Shown in pieces: positions 26,370-34,683 of a DNA stretch of 64,000 nt. The notes beneath the pieces are model-generated. The model saw only the letters and a list, made by a program, of their open reading frames with translations. It did not search any database and was not told the origin of the DNA. Position numbers and translations under genes: made by a program. This DNA is from Burkholderia glumae LMG 2196 = ATCC 33617 (GTDB lineage: Bacteria > Pseudomonadota > Gammaproteobacteria > Burkholderiales > Burkholderiaceae): contig NZ_CP009434.1 in the NCBI RefSeq assembly GCF_000960995.1, positions 1,178,001-1,242,000 of the forward strand. The letters are read 5' to 3'. Within the stretch, counting starts at the first letter, position 1; every line of letters begins with the position of its first letter.

Positions 26370-27584
26370 TGTAGAAGTTCAGACTTGATCTGACAGTAAG
26401 GCCTTGCCAAGAGGCGGGGTTACCCGTTTTGATAGAGGTGCGAATCTTCATCAAAACAGCGCGCAAGCGCCAAGGAGTAACCCCGTGAGTAGTCTCAACC
26501 AAAATGTCATCCGCCACAAGATCGGTCTGCTGAATCTGGCCGCCGAGTTGGGCAACGTGTCGAAGGCCTGCAAGGTGATGGGGCTGTCGCGCGATACGTT
26601 CTACCGCTATCAGAACGCCGTGGCCGAGGGCGGCGTCGATGCCCTGTTCGACAGCAATCGGCGCAAGCCGAATCCCAAGAATCGAGTCGATGAAGCGACG
26701 GAAATCGCCGTGCTGGCCTATGCCATCGAGCAGCCCGCCCACGGGCAGGTTCGGGTCAGCAACGAATTACGCCGGCGCGGCATTTTCGTGTCTGCATCCA
26801 GCGTTCGTTCGATCTGGCTGCGTCACGCGTTGTCGTCCTTCAAGCTGAGGCTCGTGGCGCTGGAGAAGCAGGTCGCTGAAAAAGGCATCGTGCTGAGCGA
26901 GGACCAGGTGGCCGCGCTGGAAAGAAAGCAGGACGACGATGTGGCTCATGGCGAAATCGAAACCGCTCATCCCGGCTATTTGGGCTCGCAGGACACGTTC
27001 TACGTGGGCACGATCAAGGGCGTAGGCCGGATTTACCAGCAGACCTTCGTCGACACCTACAGCAAAGTGGCGATGGCCAAGCTGTACACGACCAAGACAC
27101 CGATCACGGCGGCCGATCTGCTCAATGACCGGGTGTTGCCGTTCTTCGAGGAGCACGGCATGGGTGTGATCCGCATGCTGACCGATCGAGGCACGGAGTA
27201 TTGCGGCAAGCCGGAATCGCACGATTATCAGCTGTACCTGGCGCTGAACGACATCGAGCACACCAAAACCAAGGCGCGACATCCGCAGACCAATGGCATC
27301 TGCGAGCGGTTCCATAAAACCATCCTGCAGGAGTTTTATCAGGTCGCGTTCCGCCACAAGCTCTATCTGACGCTGGCGGAACTGCAGGTCGATCTCGATA
27401 CTTGGCTGATGTACTACAACGGCGAGCGAACGCATCAAGGTAAGATGTGTTGTGGTCGCACGCCTTTGCAAACGCTCATCGCGGGCAAGGAGGTGTGGAA
27501 GGAGAAAGTGAGCCACCTGAATCTGATCTGACAGTCACGCACCGTCGGAACGGGTAACTGTCAGATCGGGTCGCGACTTCTACA
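26370..27584 (+). mobile_element. IS481-family element, inserted in tnsB
   Basis: 1,215 bp. Ends are inverted: TGTAGAAGT at the left and ACTTCTACA at the right, with a second shared block ATCTGACAGT about 9 bases further in. It is flanked by the 7-bp direct repeat CATGACA (26363-26369 and 27585-27591). One intact transposase gene is inside. Confidence 0.93.
26485..27531 (+). CDS. IS481-family transposase
   Basis: 348-residue DDE transposase. An N-terminal helix-turn-helix (GNVSKACKVMGLSRDTFYRY, about 25-44) is followed by a winged region and the integrase core: Asp near QDTFYVGTIKG/VDTYSKVAM, Asp in MLTDRGTEYCG, and Glu in HPQTNGICERFHKT. It starts with GTG at 26485, preceded by AAGGAG, so the GTG is well supported. 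The stop lies 53 bp from the element's right end. Confidence 0.93.
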   Translation: MSSLNQNVIRHKIGLLNLAAELGNVSKACKVMGLSRDTFYRYQNAVAEGGVDALFDSNRRKPNPKNRVDEATEIAVLAYAIEQPAHGQVRVSNELRRRGIFVSASSVRSIWLRHALSSFKLRLVALEKQVAEKGIVLSEDQVAALERKQDDDVAHGEIETAHPGYLGSQDTFYVGTIKGVGRIYQQTFVDTYSKVAMAKLYTTKTPITAADLLNDRVLPFFEEHGMGVIRMLTDRGTEYCGKPESHDYQLYLALNDIEHTKTKARHPQTNGICERFHKTILQEFYQVAFRHKLYLTLAELQVDLDTWLMYYNGERTHQGKMCCGRTPLQTLIAGKEVWKEKVSHLNLI

Positions 27585-28380
27585 CATGACATCCACAAAC
27601 GCATCCTTCTGGTACGCCAGGCGTTTGCCCTCACGAATCCGGGTGTCATGGTTGGTTGTCTGCGATTTAATGTGCTTAATCAACGTCGGATACGACGGTG
27701 TCGTTACGTTTTCCTGCGAACACACCACTACAAGATGCCGATGACAGGTTTTGTAGTTAATCGCCTTGCTGTTTCTCCAGTGCTCGTCGATGACGCGGTC
27801 CATCAGGTCAATCTGCTCCTCACTCAGACGAGCGGTGCGGTTTCCGCGCGCAGCGATGTGAGGTACCAATGCCAGAATCTCATGGTCTCCATTGGCGCGT
27901 GCGATGGCCTGGCAGGTATTCCATCGCCGCAAGGTACGCGCGGAAACCGTAGCCGTCGCCGATTCCGAATGAAGCAACGTCTGGCGCCGAAGGGCTTCCG
28001 CGTATTCAGCCTCGGTATATCGGCTCAGACCGAGGTCGTTGGGAGCCGTAGCCTCGATGACTCGGATTCGATTTCGGTCGTGAGCGGCCAATAGCCAGTC
28101 ACGCTGAAGCGCCATAGTCGTATGGTCCTGCCTGTTGCAGACAACGCTCTTTTCGCCGACCAGTGTGATGGTCAGTTCCTGACCTTCGAACTCGAACCTG
28201 GTGCCGACGGCGATGTGAAGCGCGAAGTGTTCGTAACCTGGCGGCGTTGCTCGATGTGAACCGCACCGGGAATCGTGGAGGCCGGTTGGTTTAAGGTAAG
28301 CGCGAATTTAAGCGCACCTAGAATTCCCGGATGAATGCGCGCAGGCTTGCGTCCGCAACCACAACTTGCGGACGCAACCT

Positions 28381-28836
28381 ATGACAGAGAACGAAGTTGA
28401 TTTCTTTCCGCTGCGGGTGACGGGCGTGACCGCCACCGGCAAGCGACGCTTTGATCCAGAGGGTAAGCGCAAGCTGATCGAGGCCTGTATGCAGCCAGGT
28501 GCGTCGATTGCCGGACTTGCGCTGAAGGCCGGCGTCAACGCGAACCAACTGCATAAATGGATTCACTTGCGCGAGCGTACGAGCGGGACTGCGCTGACGA
28601 CAACTCGTAAGCCGGCGCCATCGGCATTCGTACCGGTCGTGACCGTCAACGACGTGATGTCCGTGGCGCAGCGCGCACCCGCGCCTGAATCGCCGAAGAA
28701 GAACCACTCGATAAGCTCCGCCGTGCAGGCTCGACTTTCGGCGCAGTTGCCCAATGGCGTGACGCTGCGACTCGAATGCGCAGCGCACGATGCCGCCCTC
28801 GTGCGAGCGATGATCGAAGCATTGGGAGTGCGCTAA
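28381..28836 (+). CDS. tnpA: IS66 accessory protein TnpA
   Basis: 151 residues. GKRKLIEACMQPGASIAGLA resembles the DNA-binding helix pair of IS66 TnpA. ATG at 28381. Its stop overlaps the tnpB start (TAATG), so translation is coupled. Sequence identity to the TnpA of the first IS66 element is low by eye. Confidence 0.88.
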   Translation: MTENEVDFFPLRVTGVTATGKRRFDPEGKRKLIEACMQPGASIAGLALKAGVNANQLHKWIHLRERTSGTALTTTRKPAPSAFVPVVTVNDVMSVAQRAPAPESPKKNHSISSAVQARLSAQLPNGVTLRLECAAHDAALVRAMIEALGVR

Positions 28837-29189
28837 TGTTTCGGCTCGACGCCGAATTGCGGGTCTACTTGCACCGCGATGCGATTGATTTCCGAGCCGG
28901 CATCAACAGCCTCGTGATGCTGGTCGAGCAGTCGTTACAGCTCGATCCGTTCGCGCGAGCGATATTCGCGTTCCGCAATCGCAAGCGCAATCGGGTCAAG
29001 CTGCTGCTGTATGAGCGCACCGGCTTCTGGCTCATGTTAAAGCGTCTTGAAGCGGACCACTTCGTCTGGCCCCACCGAGAGCAAGCGGTGATCGAGTTGA
29101 CGACCGAGCAGCTTCACTGGCTGCTCGACGGCATCGATATCGACGCCATGCAGCGACACCCGGCGCGCCGGTATCGTCATGCGAGTTGA
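28836..29189 (+). CDS. tnpB: IS66 accessory protein TnpB
   Basis: 117 residues with LRVYLHRDAIDFRAGINSL, FAFRNRKRNRVKLL and TTEQLHWLLDGID, the usual IS66 Orf2 segments. It begins at ATG 28836, inside the tnpA stop. It is followed by an 87-bp spacer before tnpC. Confidence 0.93.
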   Translation: MFRLDAELRVYLHRDAIDFRAGINSLVMLVEQSLQLDPFARAIFAFRNRKRNRVKLLLYERTGFWLMLKRLEADHFVWPHREQAVIELTTEQLHWLLDGIDIDAMQRHPARRYRHAS

Positions 29190-29276
29190 AGGCGGCGCCA
29201 ACTGATGTTGTCGGTAAACAACGCGCGCGACGGTTGTTGCCCATTTCCGTAAACCCACTGGGCGCGCCGCTCCGGT

Positions 29277-30875
29277 ATGGTGAGCGGCATGGACGAACAT
29301 GACTTCTCGCAATTGCCGTCGGCCGCTCAGGCCTATATCCGAGAACTGGAGGCGCGCAACCGACAACTAGGCGAACGCATCGCCCAGTTGGAGGAGCAGT
29401 TCCGCTTGGCGCAGAGCAAACGCTTCGCACCGAGCAGCGAGAAGCTGAAGGACCGCGTATTCGACGAGGCCGAGCAGATGGCTGCGGCAGCGCCATCGGA
29501 GGACCCCGACGACGACGCGTTCGCGTTGCCGGACACAGGGCTGCCCGCACCCGATGAGCCAGAGCGGGGCAAGCGAGGCCGCAAACCGTTGCCGGCCGAG
29601 CTGCCGCGCCAGCGCATTGAATACGATCTACCCGACGATGAGAAGGTCTGCCCCTGCTGCCGCAGCGCGATGCATCGCATGGGCGAAGAAGTCAGCGAGC
29701 AACTGCACTTCGAAGTGAAAGCCTCTGTGCTGCAGCACGTTCGCTTCAAGTACGCATGTCGCCACTGCGAGCGCAATGCCGAGAGCACGCCGATCGTGAC
29801 CGCCCCGATGCCGGCGCAGCCGCTGCCGGGCAGCAATGCGAGCGCAGCGCTCATCGCCACCGTGACGGCGGGCAAATATGTCGATGGCACGCCGCTATAC
29901 CGCATGGAGGATGCGCTCTCGCGCGCGAACATCGCGGTGGGCCGCGGCACGCTGGCCAACTGGATCATCCGGCCCGCTCAACTGCACTACAGCCGACTGT
30001 ACGAGGCCTTGCGCCAAACGCTGCTATCGCAACAGTTGATTCACGGCGACGAGACGACGGTGCAGGTTCTCAAAGAACCGGGCAAGACCGCGCAAAGCAC
30101 CTCGTATATGTGGGTCTATCGCAGTGCCGAGCAATGCGAGCAGCCGGTGGTGCTGTTCGACTACCAGCCAGGGCGCGGCCAAGAGTATCCGCAAGCGTTC
30201 CTGGCCGGATACACGGGCATGCTGATGAGTGACGGCTACGCTGCGTGGCGCACGCTCGACGCAGCGACGCACTTGGGCTGCCTTGCCCACGCCCGTAGGG
30301 CGTTCGTCGATGCGCTCAAAGGTCAGAAGAAGCCCGGTGGGCGTGCGGCACAGGCTCTTGAGTACTTCAAGGCGTTGTATCAGGTCGAGACGCTCGCCAA
30401 GGGCGGTCTGCCCGAAGGAGAAACCCGCGACGATTACACGTACCGATTACGCCAGGAACATAGCGTGCCGTTGCTCACTGCATTCAAGACCTGGCTGGAC
30501 GAGCAGGCGCCACACGTGTTGCCCGAAAGTCTGCTGGGCAAGGCGATCAGCTATACGCGCAATCAATGGGAGTATCTGAGCCGCTACGTCATCGACGGCC
30601 GCGCCCCAATCGACAATAACGTTATCGAACGCGACATCAGGCCCTTCTGCACAGGCCGCAAATCTTGGCTGTTCAGCGACACGGTCGCTGGCGCGAAGGC
30701 GAGCGCAATGGTCTACAGTCTCATGCTCACGTGCCGCGCATGCAACGTCGAGCCGTATGCCTACCTGCTTCATGTGCTCACCGAACTGCCTCAGCGAGCC
30801 CCGGATGCCGACATCACGGACTTGCTGCCGTTCAACTTCGCGAAACGGCAAACGGCTACACCGCCGCCGCCTTGA
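29277..30875 (+). CDS. tnpC: IS66 transposase TnpC
   Basis: 532-residue transposase. The coiled N-terminus (IRELEARNRQLGERIAQLEE), a zinc pattern (CPCC near 124, CRHC near 161), and the catalytic residues in HGDETTVQVLKE (about 259), LMSDGYAAW (about 318) and IDNNVIERDIRP (about 448) are all present. A second in-frame ATG at 29289 is possible. No disruption is seen, so the element may be active. Confidence 0.95.
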   Translation: MVSGMDEHDFSQLPSAAQAYIRELEARNRQLGERIAQLEEQFRLAQSKRFAPSSEKLKDRVFDEAEQMAAAAPSEDPDDDAFALPDTGLPAPDEPERGKRGRKPLPAELPRQRIEYDLPDDEKVCPCCRSAMHRMGEEVSEQLHFEVKASVLQHVRFKYACRHCERNAESTPIVTAPMPAQPLPGSNASAALIATVTAGKYVDGTPLYRMEDALSRANIAVGRGTLANWIIRPAQLHYSRLYEALRQTLLSQQLIHGDETTVQVLKEPGKTAQSTSYMWVYRSAEQCEQPVVLFDYQPGRGQEYPQAFLAGYTGMLMSDGYAAWRTLDAATHLGCLAHARRAFVDALKGQKKPGGRAAQALEYFKALYQVETLAKGGLPEGETRDDYTYRLRQEHSVPLLTAFKTWLDEQAPHVLPESLLGKAISYTRNQWEYLSRYVIDGRAPIDNNVIERDIRPFCTGRKSWLFSDTVAGAKASAMVYSLMLTCRACNVEPYAYLLHVLTELPQRAPDADITDLLPFNFAKRQTATPPPP

Positions 30876-30935
30876 TCGATCGAGCGCATAGCTTCGGCCC
30901 GACCGTCAACGTGTGGCGAATTGAGCGCTTACGGT

Positions 30936-31790
30936 TTAAGTTAATGCAGGCACTTCAGCAGCATTTCTGAGTTGCCTGTAGTAGTTTGCCTCAGCTTCGG
31001 CAGGCGGGATATAGCCGAGCGGTTCCATCAGCCGATGATGGTTGTACCAGGCGACCCATTCCAGCGTTGCCAGTTCGACGGATTCCCTCGTTTTCCAAGG
31101 GGCGCGCCGATGAATCAGTTCAGTCTTGTAGAGACCGTTGATCGTTTCAGCCAGCGCGTTATCGTAGCTGTCGCCACGGCTGCCGACGGACGGCTCGATA
31201 CCCGCCTCGGCCAAACGTTCGCTGTACCGAATGCTGACGTATTGAGCCCCCCTATCGGAGTGGTGTATCAAGGTCCCATCGTCGCCCGGTTGGCGCGCGT
31301 ACAGCGCCTGTTCGAGCGCATCCAGAACGAAGTCCGTGCTCATCGACGAACTGACGCGCCAACCGACGATGCGACGGGCAAACACGTCGATCACGAACGC
31401 CACGTACAGCCAACCCTGCCATGTCGAGACATAGGTGAAGTCAGACACCCAAAGCTGATTTGGGCGCTCAGCCTTGAACTGCCGGTTGACCCGGTCCAGC
31501 GGGCGCGCAGCGCTCGTATCGGGATTCGTCGTGCGAACCCGCTTGCCGCGAACTGCGCCACGCAAGCCCTGCAGCTTCATCAGCCGCCCGACCGTGCAGC
31601 GTGCGACCACAATGCCCTCCCGGTTCATCTGCTTCCAGACCTTCGGCACACCGTAGACCTGCATGTTGGCCTGCCAGACACGCTTGATCTCGGGTTGCAG
31701 GACCTCATCGCGTTTGGCACGAGCGCAGCGTTTGGACGGATCACGAAGCCGCGCAGCATGGCGTCGGTAGCCCGACGGGGCAATCCGCAA
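30936..31790 (-). CDS. IS3-family transposase OrfB
   Basis: Integrase-core subunit, about 284 residues as drawn. The core Asp residues are in WVSDFTYVST and HHSDRGAQY, and the Glu lies in NALAETINGLYKTE. It is normally made as an OrfAB fusion by a -1 ribosomal frameshift; the frame remains open to about 31864, overlapping the end of orfA, which supports this. Its stop TAA lies within the IS66 target duplication and is retained. Confidence 0.88.
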   Translation of the reverse strand: MRIAPSGYRRHAARLRDPSKRCARAKRDEVLQPEIKRVWQANMQVYGVPKVWKQMNREGIVVARCTVGRLMKLQGLRGAVRGKRVRTTNPDTSAARPLDRVNRQFKAERPNQLWVSDFTYVSTWQGWLYVAFVIDVFARRIVGWRVSSSMSTDFVLDALEQALYARQPGDDGTLIHHSDRGAQYVSIRYSERLAEAGIEPSVGSRGDSYDNALAETINGLYKTELIHRRAPWKTRESVELATLEWVAWYNHHRLMEPLGYIPPAEAEANYYRQLRNAAEVPALT

Positions 31791-31846
31791 GACCTTGCAG
31801 ATCGGCTCGACCCCGAAGGTGTCGCGATGCTGATCAACGAAGGCTT

Positions 31847-32173
31847 TCAGGACTTGAATCGGCGGTCGAGCTCCGCCTGGGCGAAAAACGCGCTCGCCAG
31901 CTTGAGAATCTCGTTGGTACGGCGCAGTTCCTTGACCTCACGCTCCAGGGCCTTGATGCGTTCACGCTCGGCCGTGCTCACGCCATCACGTTCCCCACGA
32001 TCGATCTCCTCGCGCTTGACCCAATCCAGCAGCGTCTGCGGCGTACAGCCGATCATCGGCGCAATCGATTCGACCGCCGCCCACATCGACGGATGTTCGC
32101 TACGCTGCTCACGTACCAGACGCACTGCGCGCTCCCGGACTTCCGGGGAAAACTTGGTTGCCTTCTTGTTCAT
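31847..32173 (-). CDS. IS3-family OrfA
   Basis: 108 residues. The helix-turn-helix SPEVRERAVRLVREQ...GCTPQTLLDWVK is followed by a leucine-zipper helix (KALEREVKELRRTNEILKLA). ATG at 32173, 50 bp inside the element's end. Provides DNA recognition and multimerisation for the OrfAB transposase. Confidence 0.92.
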   Translation of the reverse strand: MNKKATKFSPEVRERAVRLVREQRSEHPSMWAAVESIAPMIGCTPQTLLDWVKREEIDRGERDGVSTAERERIKALEREVKELRRTNEILKLASAFFAQAELDRRFKS

Positions 32174-32223
32174 GGCTCGATTCTCTCAAGAATCCGAGCC
32201 TCCACAAAATTCGGTGCGGTTCA

Positions 32224-32622
32224 CTGCTTGATCCATTCAACGCGGGACATCTGCATTTCTCTATCATCAAGAAGCTCGCCACCAAGCCCACGATGGACAT
32301 CGTGGTTCATCTCAGCACTGGCGATATCCAACGCAACATTGCGGCGGGCCTTGAAGCGGACCACTCGCCGCTGGATAACTTCGCTCCCGGCTGGCGTCAC
32401 GTTGTGAAGAAACAGAGCTCAAAGCATGCAATGCGGGATGCTTTCGTCGGGCACTGGAGAGCCCTGGTGAGCAAGGCGGGGATGCACGTTTGTGACACGA
32501 TGTACCCGGTCCGGAACAGCAAGGAGTCGACTATTTATTGGCTATGCCTTATTGCTCGACACCCGCTCGCGGATAAGTTGTGGCGTGAAGCATGTCAGCT
32601 GGAAACTCGAAGTCTCTTTTGA
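32224..32622 (+). pseudogene. tcmP: C-terminal part of a TcmP-like (three-Cys-motif partner) protein
   Basis: 132 residues remain, starting exactly at the IS3 border with LLDPFNAGHLHFSIIKKLA. The Asp-Pro-Phe motif, the PVRNSKESTIYWLCLIAR segment and the HPLADKLWREA tail resemble TcmP proteins, which pair with a three-Cys-motif (Gp37/Gp68-like, DUF5131) protein and are often found among mobile and defence-like genes. The missing 5' half and the absence of any partner here make it non-functional. It may have been cargo of the Tn7-like element or chromosomal DNA brought in by a deletion. Assignment is by motif resemblance only. Confidence 0.55.
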
Positions 32623-32731
32623 CGTCGGAGCTGTCCGCGCCGGCGGCGCAAAGCTGACGCCAACTGGAATCCATCCGGCATACGGCGCACGCTGGTGGGC
32701 TTGTGCGGCAGTGTGACGATAAGGGTCTGCG

Positions 32732-32944
32732 GACACACCGCGTGCGAGACAACATACCGTCAGCGTTGCTGAGTATCGCGTGCCGATGCGCGACCTGCGC
32801 CCCACCGGATGCCGTGCGATCGGCGATGATGCATTTCGCGCGCCGTTGCATCTCGTCACCTGGCATGATTTGCAAAGCCCTGCCGCGTCGCACTTCCGTG
32901 AAGCGTTGCTGACATTTGTCCAGCATCACCCGCATCGCGAATAA
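32732..32944 (+). pseudogene. C-terminal remnant of a LysR-type regulator
   Basis: Seventy codons in one frame end with LHLVTWHDLQSPAASHFREA, a pattern common at the end of the LysR substrate-binding domain. There is no start and an in-frame stop lies just upstream at 32720. It shows that a regulator gene once lay here. Confidence 0.5.
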
Positions 32945-33162
32945 TTCTGAGAAGGGCAGGGCGGCCTGTGTAACAGTCCGTTCGAAGATCAGTTGACGGG
33001 CGCTAGCAGTCTTCTATCATCAACGCGTTGATAGGCATGCGCGTCCTTCATTCAAGGAGATTGGCAACTGGAGCAGCCCCCTGAAACGCCGGACACAGTC
33101 ACCCACTTACAGTAACGGGTAGGCATACGACTGTGTTTTTGACTAACACCAAGCAAGAAGTG

Positions 33163-33528
33163 ATGGAAGTATTGACGGGACCCGAGCGCCGGCGGCGGTG
33201 GTCGGTAGAAGAAAAAGTGTCGATGGTCAGGGAGACCTTCGAGCCGGGCAAGACGGTTTCGATGGTGGCGCGCCTGTACGGCGTGAATCCGAATCAGCTG
33301 TTTCATTGGCGCAAGCTCTACCAGGACGGCAGCCTCTCGGCAGTCAGTGCTGGCGAAGAAGTTGTGCCGGCGTCGGAACTGAGCGATGCCCTCAAGCAAA
33401 TCCGTGAGCTTCAGCGACTGCTCGGCAAAAAGACCATGGAAAACGAAATTCTTCGTGAGGCGGTGGAGGTGGCGAAGTCGCGAAAATGGATTGCGCGCTC
33501 ACCCTCATTGCCGGGGGACGAGCAGTGA
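33163..33528 (+). CDS. IS2-like OrfA
   Basis: 121 residues, similar along its length to InsC of IS2. EVLTGPERRRRW at the start, the helix-turn-helix EPGKTVSMVARLYGVNPNQL, and the zipper-like ALKQIRELQRLLGKKTMENE are seen. ATG at 33163 is chosen by comparison with the family; the frame is open back to a GTG at 33133. Confidence 0.88.
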   Translation: MEVLTGPERRRRWSVEEKVSMVRETFEPGKTVSMVARLYGVNPNQLFHWRKLYQDGSLSAVSAGEEVVPASELSDALKQIRELQRLLGKKTMENEILREAVEVAKSRKWIARSPSLPGDEQ

Positions 33529-33856
33529 AGCAGGTCTGCGACGTTCTCGGTGTAGCGCGCTCGAACATGGCGGCAAGGCTTGCAAGGCCGGCAGATTGGC
33601 TGGATGGACGTAGTGCCAGGAAGACGGACGATGCCGGACTGGTGGAAGAGATTCGGCAGACCGTCGCTGAGCTGCCGAGCTACGGCTACCGCCGCGTTTG
33701 GGGCATGTTGCGCCGCGAGCGGGAGCGCCGGGGTATCGCTCCCGTGAACGCCAAACGCGTGTATCGGGTGATGCGCGTTCACAGCTTGCTGCTACAACGC
33801 CGGCCCTCTCCACCACGGCCGCAGCGTCGGCACGATGGCAAGGTCGCAGTGGCTAA
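33486..33856 (+). pseudogene. IS2-like OrfB, 5' part
   Basis: MDCALTLIAGGRAVKQVCDV through ELPSYGYRRVWGMLRRE and NAKRVYRVMRVHSLLL match the InsD N-terminal region. It is cut at 33857 by the IS5 element before the catalytic core. Sequence after the IS5 (AGSNRRR...) only briefly resembles the expected continuation (ESNRRWCSDGF), so the remainder is lost. Confidence 0.85.
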
Positions 33857-33865
33857 GAGGCCAGT

Positions 33866-34335
33866 TCAAAAACCCTGCTCAGTTCGTCTGAAGATGTTCC
33901 AACAGATGATCGAGCAGCCAAGTTTGAGGAATGCTTCGTGAATGTAGGCACTTCGCTCGAAGCGAGTGCGTAGGCGCCGGAAATTGTGGAGCCAGGAATG
34001 CGTACGTTCGACCACCCAACGATACTTGCCCAGACCACTGCCATGCTCGGTCCGGCGCTTGGCGATCACGGGCTTGATACCGCGTTCGCGCAACGCGTGA
34101 CGATGTCGGGTGGAATCGTAGCCGCGATCGGCGTAGACGACGCCGGGCTTCTGAAGCGGTCGGCCACGAACGCCGCGAATGGGTGGAATCGCATCAACGA
34201 GCGGCAGCAACTGCGTGACGTTGTTGGTGTTCGCGCCAGTCAGGATCGCAACGAGAGGAACGCCGTTGGCGTCTACGAGGACGTGGTGCTTGGAACCGGG
34301 TCGCGCGCGATCGGTGGGGTTCGGGCCAGTTTTTC
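33866..34335 (-). CDS. IS5-family transposase OrfB (frameshifted part)
   Basis: C-terminal catalytic part: TGPNPTDRARPGSKHHVLVD, the Asp in VVYADRGYDS, and the Glu-containing tail YRWVVERTHSWLHNFRRL. The protein is made by a programmed frameshift from OrfA near 34331-34335. The left border given is the slip site, not a start codon. Confidence 0.85.
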
Positions 34336-34683
34336 GCCCGCCCCAACGGCGCGCACGGACGACGAATCGACCGCAGCGTATGACAGATCGATTTGGCCGG
34401 CCGCACGCAACTTGTCGAGTAGCAACTCGTGCAGTTGGTCCCATACACCAGCCTTTTGCCAGTCGCTCAATCGCCGCCAGCATGTGGCGCCCGAGCCAAA
34501 GCCCAGACGAGTCGGCAAGTGGTTCCAACGAATTCCCGTTTTGAACACGAACAGGATGCCGTTGAGAGCCGCACGGTCGGACACGCGCGGGCGACCAGGA
34601 TCGCTCTTCGCTCGAAGCTTCGCAGGTGGCAGCAATGGTTCGATCAGTATCCACAGTTCGTCGTCAATGATTGGCGCTTCCAT
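34273..34683 (-). CDS. IS5-family transposase OrfA
   Basis: 136 residues starting MEAPIIDDELWILIEPLLPP, the typical IS5/IS427 opening. It contains the first catalytic Asp region (LSYAAVDSSSVRAVGAGEK). A run of five A residues on the minus strand (34331-34335) lies where the frame should change to join OrfB. Confidence 0.9.
   Translation of the reverse strand: MEAPIIDDELWILIEPLLPPAKLRAKSDPGRPRVSDRAALNGILFVFKTGIRWNHLPTRLGFGSGATCWRRLSDWQKAGVWDQLHELLLDKLRAAGQIDLSYAAVDSSSVRAVGAGEKLARTPPIARDPVPSTTSS

Larger units (their letters stand above)
25130..28256 (-). pseudogene. tnsB: TnsB/TniA-like transposase, truncated and split by IS481
   Basis: DDE transposase subunit of the Tn7-like relic. Parts are 28256-27585 and 26362-25130. 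Removing the IS481 element with one 7-bp repeat gives a continuous frame of 1,905 bases with junction ...DAFVDVMHYHTPIHGS... The catalytic Asp residues are in YVHIDHTELD and VFVDNGSDFRS, and the Glu in HGTVLERMFGRLN, so the retroviral-integrase core is complete. The 5' end is lost: the frame runs without a start codon into the IS3 terminal repeat at 28257. An internal ATG at 28115 would make a shorter product. The stop lies 8 bp upstream of tnsC. About 634 residues remain, against roughly 700 in Tn7 TnsB. Confidence 0.8.
28296..30932 (+). mobile_element. IS66-family element 2, nested in the IS3 element
   Basis: 2,637 bp with GTAAGCGC at the left and GCGCTTAC at the right, flanked by the 8-bp duplication GGTTTAAG (28288-28295 and 30933-30940). 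The duplication contains the stop codon of the IS3 orfB, so insertion took place at the very end of that gene without damaging it. Its genes differ clearly from those of IS66 element 1, so this is a separate arrival. Confidence 0.95.
28257..32223 (-). mobile_element. IS3-family element, interrupted by IS66 element 2
   Basis: Terminal repeats TGAACCGCACCG..ATT.GTGGAGGC are present at 28257 (plus strand) and at 32223 (minus strand), fixing both ends. Without the IS66 insertion it would be about 1.3 kb and carries orfA and orfB on the minus strand. The bases flanking it (GATG on the left, CTGC on the right) do not match, so there is no target duplication: a deletion or recombination has joined two unrelated flanks, tnsB on one side and a tcmP-like gene on the other. 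Confidence 0.9.
20090..32622 (-). mobile_element. Relic Tn7-like transposon beside a tRNA
   Basis: A tnsB-tnsC-tniQ block on the minus strand, transcribed toward the tRNA, with tightly packed genes (8 bp between tnsB and tnsC; tnsC and tniQ overlap by ATGA). No tnsA is visible; the 5' end of tnsB has been cut off by an IS3 element. A truncated TcmP-like gene beyond that element may be cargo. IS66 and IS481 elements have landed in tnsC and tnsB. The right boundary is uncertain, and the left boundary is assumed to be the repeats just past the tRNA. Loss of the tnsB 5' end and nonsense in tnsC mean it is not mobile on its own. Confidence 0.6.

Noticed and set aside
22437..29189. IS66 TnpB proteins as OMEGA-type RNA-guided nucleases
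   Set aside because: The IS66 TnpB shares only the name; the sequences here are the short IS66 Orf2 family without RuvC motifs.
32549..32935. A 128-residue minus-strand frame past the TcmP fragment
   Set aside because: It is antisense to the LysR remnant, whose plus-strand translation gives a recognisable C-terminal pattern.
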